Below, piece after piece: positions 1-8,738 of a DNA stretch of 64,000 nucleotides. The position numbers were made by a program, and so were the translations under genes. Location: assembly GCA_017522185.1 (NCBI GenBank), contig JAFWZZ010000029.1, positions 216,247 through 280,246 on the forward strand, written 5' to 3'. Numbering within the stretch: position 1 is the stretch's first letter; each line of letters opens with the position of its first letter. The notes beneath the pieces were generated by a model. The model was given only the letters and a program-made list of their open reading frames with translations. It was not told where the DNA came from and did not search any database. The DNA is from Bacillota bacterium (GTDB taxonomy: Bacteria; Bacillota; Clostridia; Peptostreptococcales; Anaerovoracaceae).

Positions 1-13
1 TAATTGCGTACAT
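1..13 (-). CDS. rplU: 50S ribosomal protein L21, first four codons only
   Basis: Only the start of this minus-strand gene is in the window. The ATG is at 13-11 and the first residues read MYAI, the usual beginning of bacterial L21. A strong ribosome binding site (GGAGGA) lies about 10 nt upstream. The 5' region has its own sigma-A promoter and a structured leader of about 145 nt, as expected for the L21 operon of Firmicutes, where the leader is thought to mediate autoregulation. Downstream genes outside the window would normally be a cysteine protease (ysxB/prp) and rpmA. The call rests on four codons plus the leader, so it is probable but not certain. Confidence 0.7.
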
Positions 14-160
14 GTTTTAAATTTCCTCCTCTTACCAGTCTCGCCTTTTCGGGTAGCACGGTAGTCGTGCTTTCATCCCCTCGTCCCCTGACGAGCTGAT
101 GTGATCGGCTGCCTCCGTATTGAAGACATCACAAATCAAACCTTTTCCGTGCGGTCTAAC
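14..160 (-). promoter_or_regulatory. Ribosomal protein L21-type leader RNA
   Basis: The transcribed but untranslated stretch before the MYAI start codon folds into several short hairpins on the minus strand. These include AGCACG paired with CGTGCT (about 53-69), CTCGTC with GACGAG (about 80-95), and a longer TGTGAT/ATCACA closing pair (about 99-132). Position and structure fit the L21 leader family known upstream of rplU in Firmicutes, which is proposed to bind L21. The family assignment is from recognition of context and was not computed with a covariance model. Confidence 0.6.
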
Positions 161-166
161 TCTGAT

Positions 167-195
167 AGAATACCACACCCACAGGTGTATGTCAA
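167..195 (-). promoter_or_regulatory. Sigma-A promoter of rplU
   Basis: Reading the minus strand, -35 is TTGACA (190-195) and -10 is TATTCT (167-172). The spacer is 17 nt and a TG sits one base before the -10 (extended -10). Transcription would begin near position 160, giving the leader described next to it. Confidence 0.8.
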
Positions 196-232
196 CAGTT
201 TTTTCGAGTTTTTTACCTACTTTTTTCTTATT

Positions 233-265
233 TGCAAAACAAACGGGAAGATTGCTCTTCCCGTT
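233..265 (-). terminator. Rho-independent terminator after the nitroreductase gene
   Basis: A 10-bp perfect stem (242-251 with 256-265) encloses a TTGC loop. It is followed on the minus strand by a T-rich tract. It lies 16 nt past the stop codon of the nitroreductase gene. Confidence 0.8.
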
Positions 266-281
266 GAAAACACTGGGTTTC

Positions 282-827
282 CTAGATAAATCTAACCAGT
301 TCTTCTACTTCTTTTCTTGGTGGTGCAGCACCTGGTTCTATTTCAGGATAGCCCATCGCAACCAGTGCGTGAACCTGCTGTCCTTCTTCCAGACCGATTG
401 CTTCTGCAACCTTGTCGTCGTCGAAGATACCTAAGATTACAGTACCTACACCCTTGTCAGCAGCTGCCAGACAGAATGTCTGTGTTGCAATACCTGTATC
501 GAAGTTCTGCCAACGGTCTTCTTTCGGTGTTGTGTAGGAACCGTCTTTTTCGAAGCCGGATCTGCCTAATACAGCAGTTACAACAACCAGGTGAGGTGCT
601 CTCTTGATTGTCTTTGCATTATAAACGAAGTCCAGCACGCATTCGTCGGCAATCTTTGCCTTTACTGCTTCATCTTCTACAATAGTGTATCTTGTAATCT
701 GTGTATTCTTCCAGGAAGGTGCGTATGCCGCAGCCGCAACGATTTCGTTGATGACTTCACGGGATACCTTTTCTTCCTTGAACTTTCTTACGCTTCTTCT
801 TTCTTTGATGACTTTGATCGCTTCCAT
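282..827 (-). CDS. Nitroreductase-family FMN oxidoreductase
   Basis: A 181-residue protein of the NfsB/FRase-type nitroreductase superfamily, which uses FMN and NAD(P)H to reduce nitro groups, quinones or flavins in the cytoplasm. The N-terminus carries the family signature ERRSVRKF (residues about 10-17) that contacts FMN phosphate. The region around AAYAPSWKN (about 33-41) matches the second flavin-binding segment, and GYPE near residue 159 matches the C-terminal flavin-contact segment. Size is typical for the short subfamily. It starts 48 nt after recA with no terminator between them, so some transcripts may read through from the recA promoter. Its own terminator follows. The physiological substrate cannot be read from sequence. 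Confidence 0.85.
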   Translation of the reverse strand: MEAIKVIKERRSVRKFKEEKVSREVINEIVAAAAYAPSWKNTQITRYTIVEDEAVKAKIADECVLDFVYNAKTIKRAPHLVVVTAVLGRSGFEKDGSYTTPKEDRWQNFDTGIATQTFCLAAADKGVGTVILGIFDDDKVAEAIGLEEGQQVHALVAMGYPEIEPGAAPPRKEVEELVRFI

Positions 828-875
828 AACTAAAAATCTCCCATAATTACTAATTTTAAAACAGCTTCATTCGGA

Positions 876-1928
876 TTATTCGATGACTACGCCATCTTCA
901 TCCACATTGAATGGTGCTTCTTCTTCCGGTTCTTCTACCTTCAGAGTATCTAACAGCTTACCTTCAATGATATCTAAAGTCGCAGGATTTTCTTCCAGCC
1001 ACTTCTTTACGTTTTCTCTGCCCTGGCCAATACGGTTGCCTTCGTAACTGTACCAGGAGCCGGCCTTCTCGATGATCTTCGCCTCTACTGCACAGTCTAA
1101 GATATCGCCGGCCTTGGAAATGCCTTCGCCGTACATGATGTCAAATTCGGCCTGTTTGAACGGTGGTGCCACCTTGTTCTTCACAATCTTAACTCTGGTT
1201 CTGTTACCCAGCATCTGATCGCCACTCTTGATGGTTTCTACTCTTCTGACGTCTAAACGCATGGAAGCGTAGAACTTCAGTGCACGGCCGCCTGTTGTGG
1301 TTTCCGGATTACCGAACATCACACCAATCTTCTCACGAAGCTGGTTGATAAAGATCACACAGGTGTTGCTGCGGTTCACGGTACCGGCAATCTTTCTCAG
1401 TGCCTGGGACATCAGTCTTGCCTGCAGACCCATGTGGGAATCGCCCATTTCGCCCTGGATTTCTGCCTTCGGTACCAGCGCTGCCACGGAGTCGATGACG
1501 ATAACATCTAACGCGCCGCTTCGAGCAAGCATGTCGCAGATTTCCAGTGCCTGTTCACCGGTATCCGGCTGGGATACCAGCAGTTCGTCGACCTTAACAC
1601 CCAAATTCTTCGCATAGACAGGGTCCAGTGCGTGTTCTGCGTCGATAAATGCACACTTACCGCCCTTCTTCTGTGCTTCTGCAACGATATGCAATGTCAG
1701 GGTCGTCTTACCGGAAGATTCCGGTCCGTAGATTTCCACAATTCTGCCCTTTGGCACGCCGCCTACACCTGTTGCCAGGTCTAAGCTGATGGAACCTGTG
1801 GAAATGGTTTCTATATTGAGAGAGGAAGTTTCGCCAAGCTTCATGATGGCACCCTTCCCAAACTGTTTCTGAATCTGTGCTAACGCGTCATTCAACGCCT
1901 TTTCTCTTTCATCTCTTACTACGCTCAT
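876..1928 (-). CDS. recA: RecA recombinase
   Basis: ATP-dependent strand-exchange protein and SOS co-protease, 350 residues from the chosen start, the normal RecA length. Visible motifs are Walker [10 protein letters not shown], the DNA-binding L1/L2 region around [20 protein letters not shown], and an acidic C-terminal tail. An upstream in-frame ATG at 1967 would add 13 residues. However, that ATG lies inside the -10 box of the promoter, and a GGAGGT ribosome binding site sits 4 nt before the ATG at 1928, so 1928 is the start. A LexA-type box lies just upstream of the ribosome binding site. The gene follows cinA, a common order in Firmicutes. Confidence 0.98.
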   Translation of the reverse strand: MSVVRDEREKALNDALAQIQKQFGKGAIMKLGETSSLNIETISTGSISLDLATGVGGVPKGRIVEIYGPESSGKTTLTLHIVAEAQKKGGKCAFIDAEHALDPVYAKNLGVKVDELLVSQPDTGEQALEICDMLARSGALDVIVIDSVAALVPKAEIQGEMGDSHMGLQARLMSQALRKIAGTVNRSNTCVIFINQLREKIGVMFGNPETTTGGRALKFYASMRLDVRRVETIKSGDQMLGNRTRVKIVKNKVAPPFKQAEFDIMYGEGISKAGDILDCAVEAKIIEKAGSWYSYEGNRIGQGRENVKKWLEENPATLDIIEGKLLDTLKVEEPEEEAPFNVDEDGVVIE

Positions 1929-1942
1929 GTTTACCTCCATTG

Positions 1943-1956
1943 CGAACATTTGTTCT
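1943..1956 (-). promoter_or_regulatory. SOS (LexA/DinR) box of recA
   Basis: The forward sequence CGAACATTTGTTCT matches the Gram-positive LexA consensus CGAACRNRYGTTYC at nearly every position. It lies a few bases downstream of the recA -10 box and immediately upstream of the ribosome binding site, so bound LexA would overlap the transcription start region. Confidence 0.85.
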
Positions 1957-1962
1957 TGATTC

Positions 1963-1991
1963 ATCATACCTTATTTTCGATATAAGGTCAA
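1963..1991 (-). promoter_or_regulatory. Proximal sigma-A promoter of recA
   Basis: On the minus strand -35 is TTGACC (1986-1991) and -10 is TATGAT (1963-1968), with a 17-nt spacer. The start point would fall beside the SOS box, making this the LexA-controlled promoter. Confidence 0.85.
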
Positions 1992-2035
1992 GCATTTTTA
2001 TGGAAATCGGATAATTGGTAATAAATGGTATTTCC

Positions 2036-2064
2036 AATATATACCAATGTCTTCACCTTGTCAA
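2036..2064 (-). promoter_or_regulatory. Distal sigma-A promoter of recA
   Basis: On the minus strand -35 is a perfect TTGACA (2059-2064) and -10 is TATATT (2036-2041), 17 nt apart. It begins 3 nt after the cinA stop codon. Its transcripts would cross the SOS box at a distance of about 75-90 nt. Confidence 0.7.
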
Positions 2065-2067
2065 TCC

Positions 2068-3297
2068 TTATCCCAACATCTGATTCACGAGATCAAACAT
2101 ATGAAGCATGGCGTAATGCCTGTTCCAGTTGCGGTTGTCTCTCCCCGTTCTCAGTTCTCTAATCTCCAGCCGTCCGTCAAAAAGACAGCCTATATATATC
2201 GTTCCCGCCGGTTTATCTGCCGTTCCGCCCGGGCCTGCAACCCCCGTTACAGACACACATATACGGCTTCCCGTCTTATCAAAGAGGCCGCGAACCATCT
2301 CCTCGCAGACCTGGCGGCTTTCTGCACTATATTTCTCCAGCGTCTCCAGAGAAACGCCCAACTCTTCCATCTTTGCCTTCCACGTATAGGTGGCAATACC
2401 ACGGTCAAAGACAGCAGAAATCCCCGGCACCCCTGCCAGTTCTGCAGAAAACATTCCCGCCGTACAGGACTCGCAGGATGAAATGGTAATGCCTCTGTCG
2501 ATGAGCTTACGGCCGACAACCTCGGCCAGGCTTTCATCGTTTTCGCTGTACAGATATTCGCCGACCCGCTCTCTCACGGATGTAATCATTTCCTCGACCG
2601 CTGCCGAGGCTTCTTCCAGAGTTGTTCTCTTTGATGCCACGCGGACAGTACATTCCCCTTCCTTCGCATAGGTAGCAAGGGTCGGGTCGGTCTGGTTGTC
2701 GATCAGATCCAGAAGCGCCGTCTCCAGCGACGATTCCCCGATACCGAAAAACCGCAGCATCTTATAATAGATCACGCTGTTCTGCCTTGCTTCCAGATAA
2801 GGCTTTACACGGCGTTCCCACATGCGCTTCATTTCACGAGGCGGTCCCGGCATGCAGATGATGGTCTTCTCACCTTCTGACAAAGCCATACCCGGCGCAG
2901 ATCCCGCGTCATTGTCAAAGACCACCGCTCTTGTCGGCATCATGGCCTGCTTCAGGTTATTCTCCGTCATGGCGCGGCCGCGTTTTCTTGCGATCTCATG
3001 AAGCGCCTCCAGACTTGGCTCATGCATCACAAGGGTATCATGGAGCACCTGACAGGCGGTTTCCTTGGTCAGATCATCTTCCGTAGGACCCAGTCCACCG
3101 GTGGTGATAATCAGGTCACAGTCCTGCAGAGCCCTTTCCATCACCTCCGCCAGACGTCCTGCATTGTCACCGACAGTATAATGGTAAAGCACATCAAATC
3201 CCAGCAGGTTCAGCTGCTGGGATAAAAATACGGTATTGGTATTGGTAATCTGTCCGAATAACAGTTCTGTGCCCACACTGAGTAATGCGGTTTTCAT
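2068..3297 (-). CDS. cinA: CinA-family protein with NMN deamidase domain
   Basis: A 409-residue two-domain protein. The N-terminal MoCF/MogA-like domain (about 1-170) opens with SVGTELLFGQITNTN and contains the TTGGLGPT loop. The C-terminal CinA/PncC domain (about 250-405) carries SCESCTAGMF and the GVAGPGG loop of nicotinamide-mononucleotide amidohydrolases, which recycle NMN to NaMN in NAD salvage. In naturally transformable Firmicutes cinA is co-transcribed with recA, and comEC is also present in this window. The ribosome binding site GAGGT precedes the ATG. The pyrophosphatase role of the N-terminal domain is inferred from family knowledge. It probably belongs to the operon with pgsA and rimO, because the pgsA-cinA gap is only 18 nt. 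Confidence 0.95.
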   Translation of the reverse strand: MKTALLSVGTELLFGQITNTNTVFLSQQLNLLGFDVLYHYTVGDNAGRLAEVMERALQDCDLIITTGGLGPTEDDLTKETACQVLHDTLVMHEPSLEALHEIARKRGRAMTENNLKQAMMPTRAVVFDNDAGSAPGMALSEGEKTIICMPGPPREMKRMWERRVKPYLEARQNSVIYYKMLRFFGIGESSLETALLDLIDNQTDPTLATYAKEGECTVRVASKRTTLEEASAAVEEMITSVRERVGEYLYSENDESLAEVVGRKLIDRGITISSCESCTAGMFSAELAGVPGISAVFDRGIATYTWKAKMEELGVSLETLEKYSAESRQVCEEMVRGLFDKTGSRICVSVTGVAGPGGTADKPAGTIYIGCLFDGRLEIRELRTGRDNRNWNRHYAMLHMFDLVNQMLG

Positions 3298-3315
3298 CCT
3301 TTTACCTCACAAAAT

Positions 3316-3855
3316 CTACTGAGAAAATACTTCTTTGTTCTTCATCACGTACTCGATACCGGAGTAAACGGTCATAATCAGGGATGCCCATAAGAACAGC
3401 TGTGCTGCTACGTGTATCGCATATCCTGCAGCCGTACCTTCTAAAACAGGTACGAACAGCAGAAGCGGAACCGCGATCATCTGCAGAACCGTCTTGATCT
3501 TACCGCTCATGGCAGCCGCAATGACGATGCCTTCGGATGCGGCAACGGTTCTCATGCCTGCTACAACGAATTCTCTCGCCAGAATCACGATCAGCATCCA
3601 TCCTGCGATGGTGTTATCATCAACCATCAGGCAGAATGCAGAATAAACCAGAATCTTGTCTGCCAGCGGGTCCATAATCTTGCCAAAGTTGGATACCAGG
3701 TTGTGCTTTCTTGCCAGATATCCGTCAAAGAAATCCGTTACGGATGCCGCAACAAAGAGGACAAACGCAACGATATAAAATTCTAACATGTACGCCGCAA
3801 TGAAGAAAGGCACCGCAATCATTCTTGCAACGGTTAATTTATTCGGTAAATTCAT
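3316..3855 (-). CDS. pgsA: CDP-diacylglycerol--glycerol-3-phosphate 3-phosphatidyltransferase
   Basis: Integral membrane enzyme, 179 residues, that makes phosphatidylglycerophosphate, the committed step to phosphatidylglycerol. The CDP-alcohol phosphotransferase motif DG-x2-AR-x8-G-x3-D-x3-D is complete (DGYLAR, then GKIMDPLAD, residues about 44-66). Four to five hydrophobic segments are visible, as expected. The ATG at 3855 has GGAGGT upstream, inside the end of rimO, and the two genes are 1 nt apart. The order rimO-pgsA-cinA-recA is widespread in Clostridia and Bacilli. Confidence 0.95.
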   Translation of the reverse strand: MNLPNKLTVARMIAVPFFIAAYMLEFYIVAFVLFVAASVTDFFDGYLARKHNLVSNFGKIMDPLADKILVYSAFCLMVDDNTIAGWMLIVILAREFVVAGMRTVAASEGIVIAAAMSGKIKTVLQMIAVPLLLFVPVLEGTAAGYAIHVAAQLFLWASLIMTVYSGIEYVMKNKEVFSQ

Positions 3856-3856
3856 C

Positions 3857-5167
3857 TTATTCTACCTCCGTTCCCACTAAATCATAGTCAAAAGCATCGT
3901 TTACCATAACATGTACGATGTCGCCCGGCTTCAAGTCCTTCTCTGAGGTGAAAATCACGGAATTATCGATTTCCGGCGCGTCATATCTGGTTCTGCCCAG
4001 ATAGCTGCCGTCTTCGTCAATCTCGTCTACCATCACTTCGAAGATCTGTCCAACCTTCTCCTGGTTGTACGCAAGGGAAATATCCAGCTGTCTTCTCATG
4101 ATGCCGTCCAGTCTGACTTCTTTGATTTCCTCGTCGATCTGGTCTTCTCTGTCTCCGGCTTCCGTGCCTTCCTCCTGAGAGTAAGCAAAGACGCCCAGAC
4201 GTGCAAAGCGCTCGTCTTCCACAAATTCCACCAGCTGGTCGTAGTCTTCTTCCGTTTCGCCAGGGAAGCCCACGATCAGAGTCGTGCGGACATGGATATC
4301 CGGCATAGCTGCCTTGAGGCGAGCCATGGTATCTTTGATAGATTTCGTGGTAGAACGACGGTTCATGGCCGCCAGCACGCTGTCGCTGGCATGCTGAATC
4401 GGAATGTCCAGATAGTGACAAATCTTAGGTTCTTCTGCCATTACCTGAATCAGTTCGTCGGTAATACGGTCTTCGTAGCAGTACATTAAACGGATCCATT
4501 CAATGCCCTCAATACGGCAAAGCTTTTTCAGCAGTTTCGCCAGACGAAACTCCCCGTACAGGTCATATCCATAGAAGGTTGTATCCTGTGCGATGAGGAT
4601 CAGCTCTTTGCAGCCTGCCTTCGCCAGTTCTTCTGCTTCCATCAGGATATCTTCTTCCTTCTTACTTCTGAACGGTCCGCGAATCTGCGGAATCACGCAG
4701 TACGCACAGATGTTATTGCATCCTTCTGCGATTTTCAAGGTCGCCGTATACGGGTTTTCGTCCAGTTTGCGCGGATGATAGGAAACTACCTCCGGTGCAC
4801 AGCCGCTTCTTGCGACAGTACGCTGCTCTAACCCTTCCAACAGCTCCGGCAGTTTCTCATACTCGTTGACTCCGACAAAAAGGTCCACTTCCGGCATCTC
4901 TTCGTACAGCTCATCTGCATAACGCTCGGACAGGCAGCCGGAAACCACCAGCTTCTTACCCAGTTCCTTGTATGCAGCCATATCAAAAATCCTCTCGATA
5001 GACTCTGTCTTGGCGTCGTTGATGAAACCGCAGGTGTTTACCACGATGACGTCTGCATCCTCTGGAGAAGATGCGATCTCATAGCCTTTTGTTTCTAATA
5101 TGCCCTTGGCCACCTGGGAATCGTTAAAATTCTTTGGGCAGCCTAATGTTTCAAAATAGATTCTCAT
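3857..5167 (-). CDS. rimO: Ribosomal protein S12 methylthiotransferase RimO
   Basis: Radical-SAM enzyme, 436 residues, that adds a methylthio group to the conserved aspartate of ribosomal protein S12. The N-terminal UPF0004 domain (about 1-125) holds cysteines for the auxiliary 4Fe-4S cluster ([21 protein letters not shown]). The radical-SAM motif CNNICAYC is near residues 150-157. A C-terminal TRAM domain (about 370-436) completes the architecture. The start TTLGCPKN-type context favours RimO over MiaB. The start overlaps the stop of ftsK by 4 nt (ATGA), so translation is coupled. Confidence 0.95.
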   Translation of the reverse strand: MRIYFETLGCPKNFNDSQVAKGILETKGYEIASSPEDADVIVVNTCGFINDAKTESIERIFDMAAYKELGKKLVVSGCLSERYADELYEEMPEVDLFVGVNEYEKLPELLEGLEQRTVARSGCAPEVVSYHPRKLDENPYTATLKIAEGCNNICAYCVIPQIRGPFRSKKEEDILMEAEELAKAGCKELILIAQDTTFYGYDLYGEFRLAKLLKKLCRIEGIEWIRLMYCYEDRITDELIQVMAEEPKICHYLDIPIQHASDSVLAAMNRRSTTKSIKDTMARLKAAMPDIHVRTTLIVGFPGETEEDYDQLVEFVEDERFARLGVFAYSQEEGTEAGDREDQIDEEIKEVRLDGIMRRQLDISLAYNQEKVGQIFEVMVDEIDEDGSYLGRTRYDAPEIDNSVIFTSEKDLKPGDIVHVMVNDAFDYDLVGTEVE

Positions 5168-7851
5168 ACGTTCTCCACTTCATTCTTTAACTGTTCCAGT
5201 TCTTCTTCCGTCATCAGAACCTGTCTCGGTCTGCTGCCGTCCTGTGGTCCCACGATGCCGCGGGCTTCCATCATGTCGACGATTCTTGCCGCACGGTTAT
5301 AGCCGATGCGGAAACGTCTCTGCAGCATGGATACGGAGGCCTGTCCTGCAGAAACCACGCATTCGATGGCTTCTGCCAGCAATTCATCACCGTCGTCGTC
5401 CTTGCTGTCCGGCAGATTGCCCTTTTCGATGGTATGTAACACATCGCCGGAATAGGTCACTTCTTCTACCTGTGCTTTCACATGTTCGATGACATGATGT
5501 ACTTCACTGTCAGATACGAAGGTACCCTGTACACGGACCGGTTTGCCTATGCCCAGCGGATTAAAGAGCATATCGCCCTTCCCTACCAGTTTTTCCGCTC
5601 CGGACATATCTAATATGGTCCTGGAGTCGAACTGGGAAGATACCGCAAAGGCGATTCTGGATGGAATATTGGCCTTGATAACACCTGTAATGATGTCAAC
5701 AGAAGGTCTCTGGGTTGCTACAATCAGATGCATACCGGCTGCTCTGGCCATCTGTGCCAGTCTGCAGATGGATTCTTCCACCTGGGAAGGTGCAGCCATC
5801 ATCAGGTCTGCCAGCTCGTCGATGATGATGACGATCTGCGGCAGAACTTCCTCTTCTTCACCCTGAATCCTCATGGTGTCGTTGTAGCTTTCTAAATCAC
5901 GCACCTGTGCTTCTGCAAACTTCTTGTAACGGTCCGTCATTTCCGCAACGGCCCAGTTGAGGGCTGCTGCCGCCTTTGTTGGCTCGGTAACGACCGGAAT
6001 CAGCAGATGCGGAATGCCGTTGTAGTTGCCCAGTTCCACCACCTTCGGGTCGATAAGAACCAGCTTCACCTCATCGGGATCCGCCTTATACAGGATGCTT
6101 GTGATAATACTGTTAATGCATACCGACTTACCGGAACCGGTAGAACCAGCGATCAATAAGTGCGGCATGGATTTTAAGTCTGCAACGATGGCATTGCCTG
6201 CGATATCCTTACCCACGGCAAAGGTAATCTTGGACTTGGCGTCCTTGAATGCCTGGGAGTCGATAATCTCACGCAGGGTTACCATGTTGATGGTTTCGTT
6301 TTCGATTTCGATACCGACTGCGGCTTTGCCCGGAATCGGTGCTTCAATTCGGATGCTCTTTGCTTCCAGGTTCAGGGCGATATCATCTGCAAGGTTTACG
6401 ATTTTGCTGACCTTGACCCCGATATTCGGCTGAATCTCGTATCTGGTCACGGCAGGCCCCTGGGTTACCTGTACCACTCGTGCATCCACCTTGAAGTTAT
6501 GCAGGGTTTCTTCCAGCTTGGCAGCCTTCTGTTTCAGACTGTAACTTAAGTTGGCGTTCCCCTGCGCCTTCGGTCTGTTGAGCAGACTGATCGGCGGTTT
6601 TTTGTATTTTCTTATCGTCTTCACCGCTGCGATCTCCTTTGGATCCAGGGTGATAGCGCTTGCTTCTTTCTTGGAAAGTTTCTGTTCCGGTTCCTTTTGG
6701 ACTACGCCTGATGGCATCTCCGTCGGCTGCATGCCCTGTGCACCGGTCAGATCCTGTGTTCTGTCCATCGGCTTTGCGGTCGTATGGCCATCAAGGCCGT
6801 ACCCTGCCGATGGCTGTGACACAGAGCCGCCGTCCAGACCGAATCCTGCAGAAGGTGATGCAGTCGTTCCATCAAGGCCAAATCCTGCCGTTGACTGGGA
6901 TGGCGCACCATCCAGACCATAGCCTTCACCTGCCGGTTCGGATTTGCCAAAGAGTTTATCGTCTCTCATGTATTTCATGATGTTGCCGCCAAATTTCTTT
7001 GGTGCCGTCTCCGGCTTCTTTTCATCGTATGGATTGACGATGCGCACTTCCGGTTTTGCCACTTCCTTTTTCGGTGCAGCCGTCGCTTCCGGCAGATACA
7101 TCTTCAGCTGTTCTTCTGCACTCTGCATCTCGGCTTCTCTCTCCTGCTGCAGCTTTTCACGAACCAGTCTGCGCTCTTCGCGCTTGTTTCTGATGGCCTC
7201 AATGCCTCTGGATACCGGTGTATTAATCAGCAGAAGTAAACTGATGATAATGGACACAACAGAGAAGATGTACAGTCCTACCATGCCGATCAGCTTTACG
7301 AGGAAGGTCCCCACCGTCATGCCGAAGAAACCGCCGTTTTCCAACGTAACGCCTTTGTCGTAGAATTCGGAAAACTGATAAACCAGCGCGTTTTCGTCGA
7401 TGAAGCGTCCGGAGTTCAGCAGACACATCATGAGAAGAATCACGAAACAGAGGCTGACGGAATATACGGAAACGTGCACGGTTTTGTCTGCAAAGGTCAA
7501 CGCCCCGAAAGCCATCAGGTACCACGGTACCACCAGACCAATCAGACCGAACACGCCCTTCAACACGTCACCGATGGTATTGCCCAACTCACCCGCAGCA
7601 TGAAACTGTACTGCTGCGAAGAGGAAAATACCGATGGCGATGAAAATCACGCCCCAGATTTCGTCAACGACACGCTGATCCGCCCTGCGTTTCTCCTGCA
7701 TGGCTTTTACATCGGCCTTTGCCGCAGCCTTGGTCTCCTTCTTCACAGACTTGGCTGTTTTTGATGTCTTTGTGGACTTTGATGCCGTCGTCTTTGTATT
7801 TTTGTTTTTTGAGCCCGGAGGTCTTCCGGGTTTTCTCTTTGCTTGTGCCAC
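5164..7851 (-). CDS. ftsK: FtsK/SpoIIIE-type DNA translocase
   Basis: Membrane-anchored DNA pump, 895 residues, used in chromosome segregation at division and probably in spore chromosome transfer. It begins with GTG, preceded by GGGGGT. Residues 1-60 are very basic and include an AT-hook-like [11 protein letters not shown]. Four hydrophobic segments follow (about 65-210). The linker (about 225-420) contains four GxGLDG repeats. The motor domain has Walker A GSTGSGKS and Walker [12 protein letters not shown]. The C-terminal winged-helix gamma domain (about 820-890) carries [15 protein letters not shown] and would read KOPS/SRS sequences. It is the first gene of an ftsK-rimO-pgsA-cinA unit. 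One gene may serve both the FtsK and SpoIIIE roles. Confidence 0.95.
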   Translation of the reverse strand: MAQAKRKPGRPPGSKNKNTKTTASKSTKTSKTAKSVKKETKAAAKADVKAMQEKRRADQRVVDEIWGVIFIAIGIFLFAAVQFHAAGELGNTIGDVLKGVFGLIGLVVPWYLMAFGALTFADKTVHVSVYSVSLCFVILLMMCLLNSGRFIDENALVYQFSEFYDKGVTLENGGFFGMTVGTFLVKLIGMVGLYIFSVVSIIISLLLLINTPVSRGIEAIRNKREERRLVREKLQQEREAEMQSAEEQLKMYLPEATAAPKKEVAKPEVRIVNPYDEKKPETAPKKFGGNIMKYMRDDKLFGKSEPAGEGYGLDGAPSQSTAGFGLDGTTASPSAGFGLDGGSVSQPSAGYGLDGHTTAKPMDRTQDLTGAQGMQPTEMPSGVVQKEPEQKLSKKEASAITLDPKEIAAVKTIRKYKKPPISLLNRPKAQGNANLSYSLKQKAAKLEETLHNFKVDARVVQVTQGPAVTRYEIQPNIGVKVSKIVNLADDIALNLEAKSIRIEAPIPGKAAVGIEIENETINMVTLREIIDSQAFKDAKSKITFAVGKDIAGNAIVADLKSMPHLLIAGSTGSGKSVCINSIITSILYKADPDEVKLVLIDPKVVELGNYNGIPHLLIPVVTEPTKAAAALNWAVAEMTDRYKKFAEAQVRDLESYNDTMRIQGEEEEVLPQIVIIIDELADLMMAAPSQVEESICRLAQMARAAGMHLIVATQRPSVDIITGVIKANIPSRIAFAVSSQFDSRTILDMSGAEKLVGKGDMLFNPLGIGKPVRVQGTFVSDSEVHHVIEHVKAQVEEVTYSGDVLHTIEKGNLPDSKDDDGDELLAEAIECVVSAGQASVSMLQRRFRIGYNRAARIVDMMEARGIVGPQDGSRPRQVLMTEEELEQLKNEVENV

Positions 7852-7884
7852 GTTTTTACCCCCTAAGTTACGTCTTTCAAAGCA

Positions 7885-8721
7885 CTAAGCGATGAACAGA
7901 CCGTAAATTACAGTAAATGCACCTAGTGCCCAAACATAATATGAAAAATAGCTTAATTTGCCGTTGGATACCAGCTTAATCATGCCTTTGATCGCCGCAT
8001 AACCGGAAATAGCTGCAACGACCATGCCTGCTGCAATCGGTCCCAGCAACGCAGGATCGATGCCCTGTGCCACCGCATCAGGAACTTCCAGGACAACGGA
8101 GCCTAAGATGGATGGAATGGAAATCAGGAACGCAAATCTTACGGCAAATTCTCTCGTCAGACCGGTGGATAATCCGCCCACTAACGTAGATCCGGATCTG
8201 GAGACGCCTGGACAGATTGCGATACCCTGCATGGTACCGACCAGAATGGCTGTACCAAAACCCATTTCTCCGATTTCCTTTTTGGAGGATCCCATTCTTT
8301 CTGCCAGGAACATGATAATCCCTGTGAAGAGGAATCCGATACCGATGGCAACAAAGGATCCGTAGAAGCTTTCGAACAGATCGTTGAACGCCAGACCGAT
8401 GATTGCCGTAGGAATAGTTGCTACGATGATCATGACGCCCAGTTTACGAACGGGGCGCTCCTGCAGATGGAGGCCTTTGCCGGTACACAGATCTTTGATG
8501 GTAACGAAGAGTTCCACCACCAGCTCGCAGATGTCTTTCCAGTATACGATGAATACGGAAACCAGCGTGCCAAGATGCAGCATAACGGCGAAGAAGAGGA
8601 TCTGGTCCCCTTCGATGCCGAATAAATTCTGCAATAAGGCTAAATGACCGGAGCTGCTGATAGGCAGGAATTCACCCAGACCCTGCACCAGCCCCAGAAT
8701 AATCGCTTCAATATAACTCAT
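7885..8721 (-). CDS. uppP: Undecaprenyl-diphosphatase UppP (BacA)
   Basis: Polytopic membrane phosphatase, 278 residues, that recycles undecaprenyl pyrophosphate to the lipid carrier used for peptidoglycan and other wall polymers, and confers bacitracin tolerance. The two family motifs are present: LGEFLPISSSGHL near residues 15-27, with the catalytic Glu and Ser, and PGVSRSGST near residue 170. About eight hydrophobic segments are visible. It lies between asd and ftsK in the same direction, with gaps of 17 and 33 nt, so it could be transcribed with asd. Confidence 0.95.
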   Translation of the reverse strand: MSYIEAIILGLVQGLGEFLPISSSGHLALLQNLFGIEGDQILFFAVMLHLGTLVSVFIVYWKDICELVVELFVTIKDLCTGKGLHLQERPVRKLGVMIIVATIPTAIIGLAFNDLFESFYGSFVAIGIGFLFTGIIMFLAERMGSSKKEIGEMGFGTAILVGTMQGIAICPGVSRSGSTLVGGLSTGLTREFAVRFAFLISIPSILGSVVLEVPDAVAQGIDPALLGPIAAGMVVAAISGYAAIKGMIKLVSNGKLSYFSYYVWALGAFTVIYGLFIA

Positions 8722-8738
8722 AAAATGAACCTCTCAGA

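Noticed and set aside
1929-1967. Upstream start for recA giving 363 residues
   Set aside because: The ATG at 1967 overlaps the -10 promoter box and lacks a ribosome binding site. GGAGGT serves the ATG at 1928.
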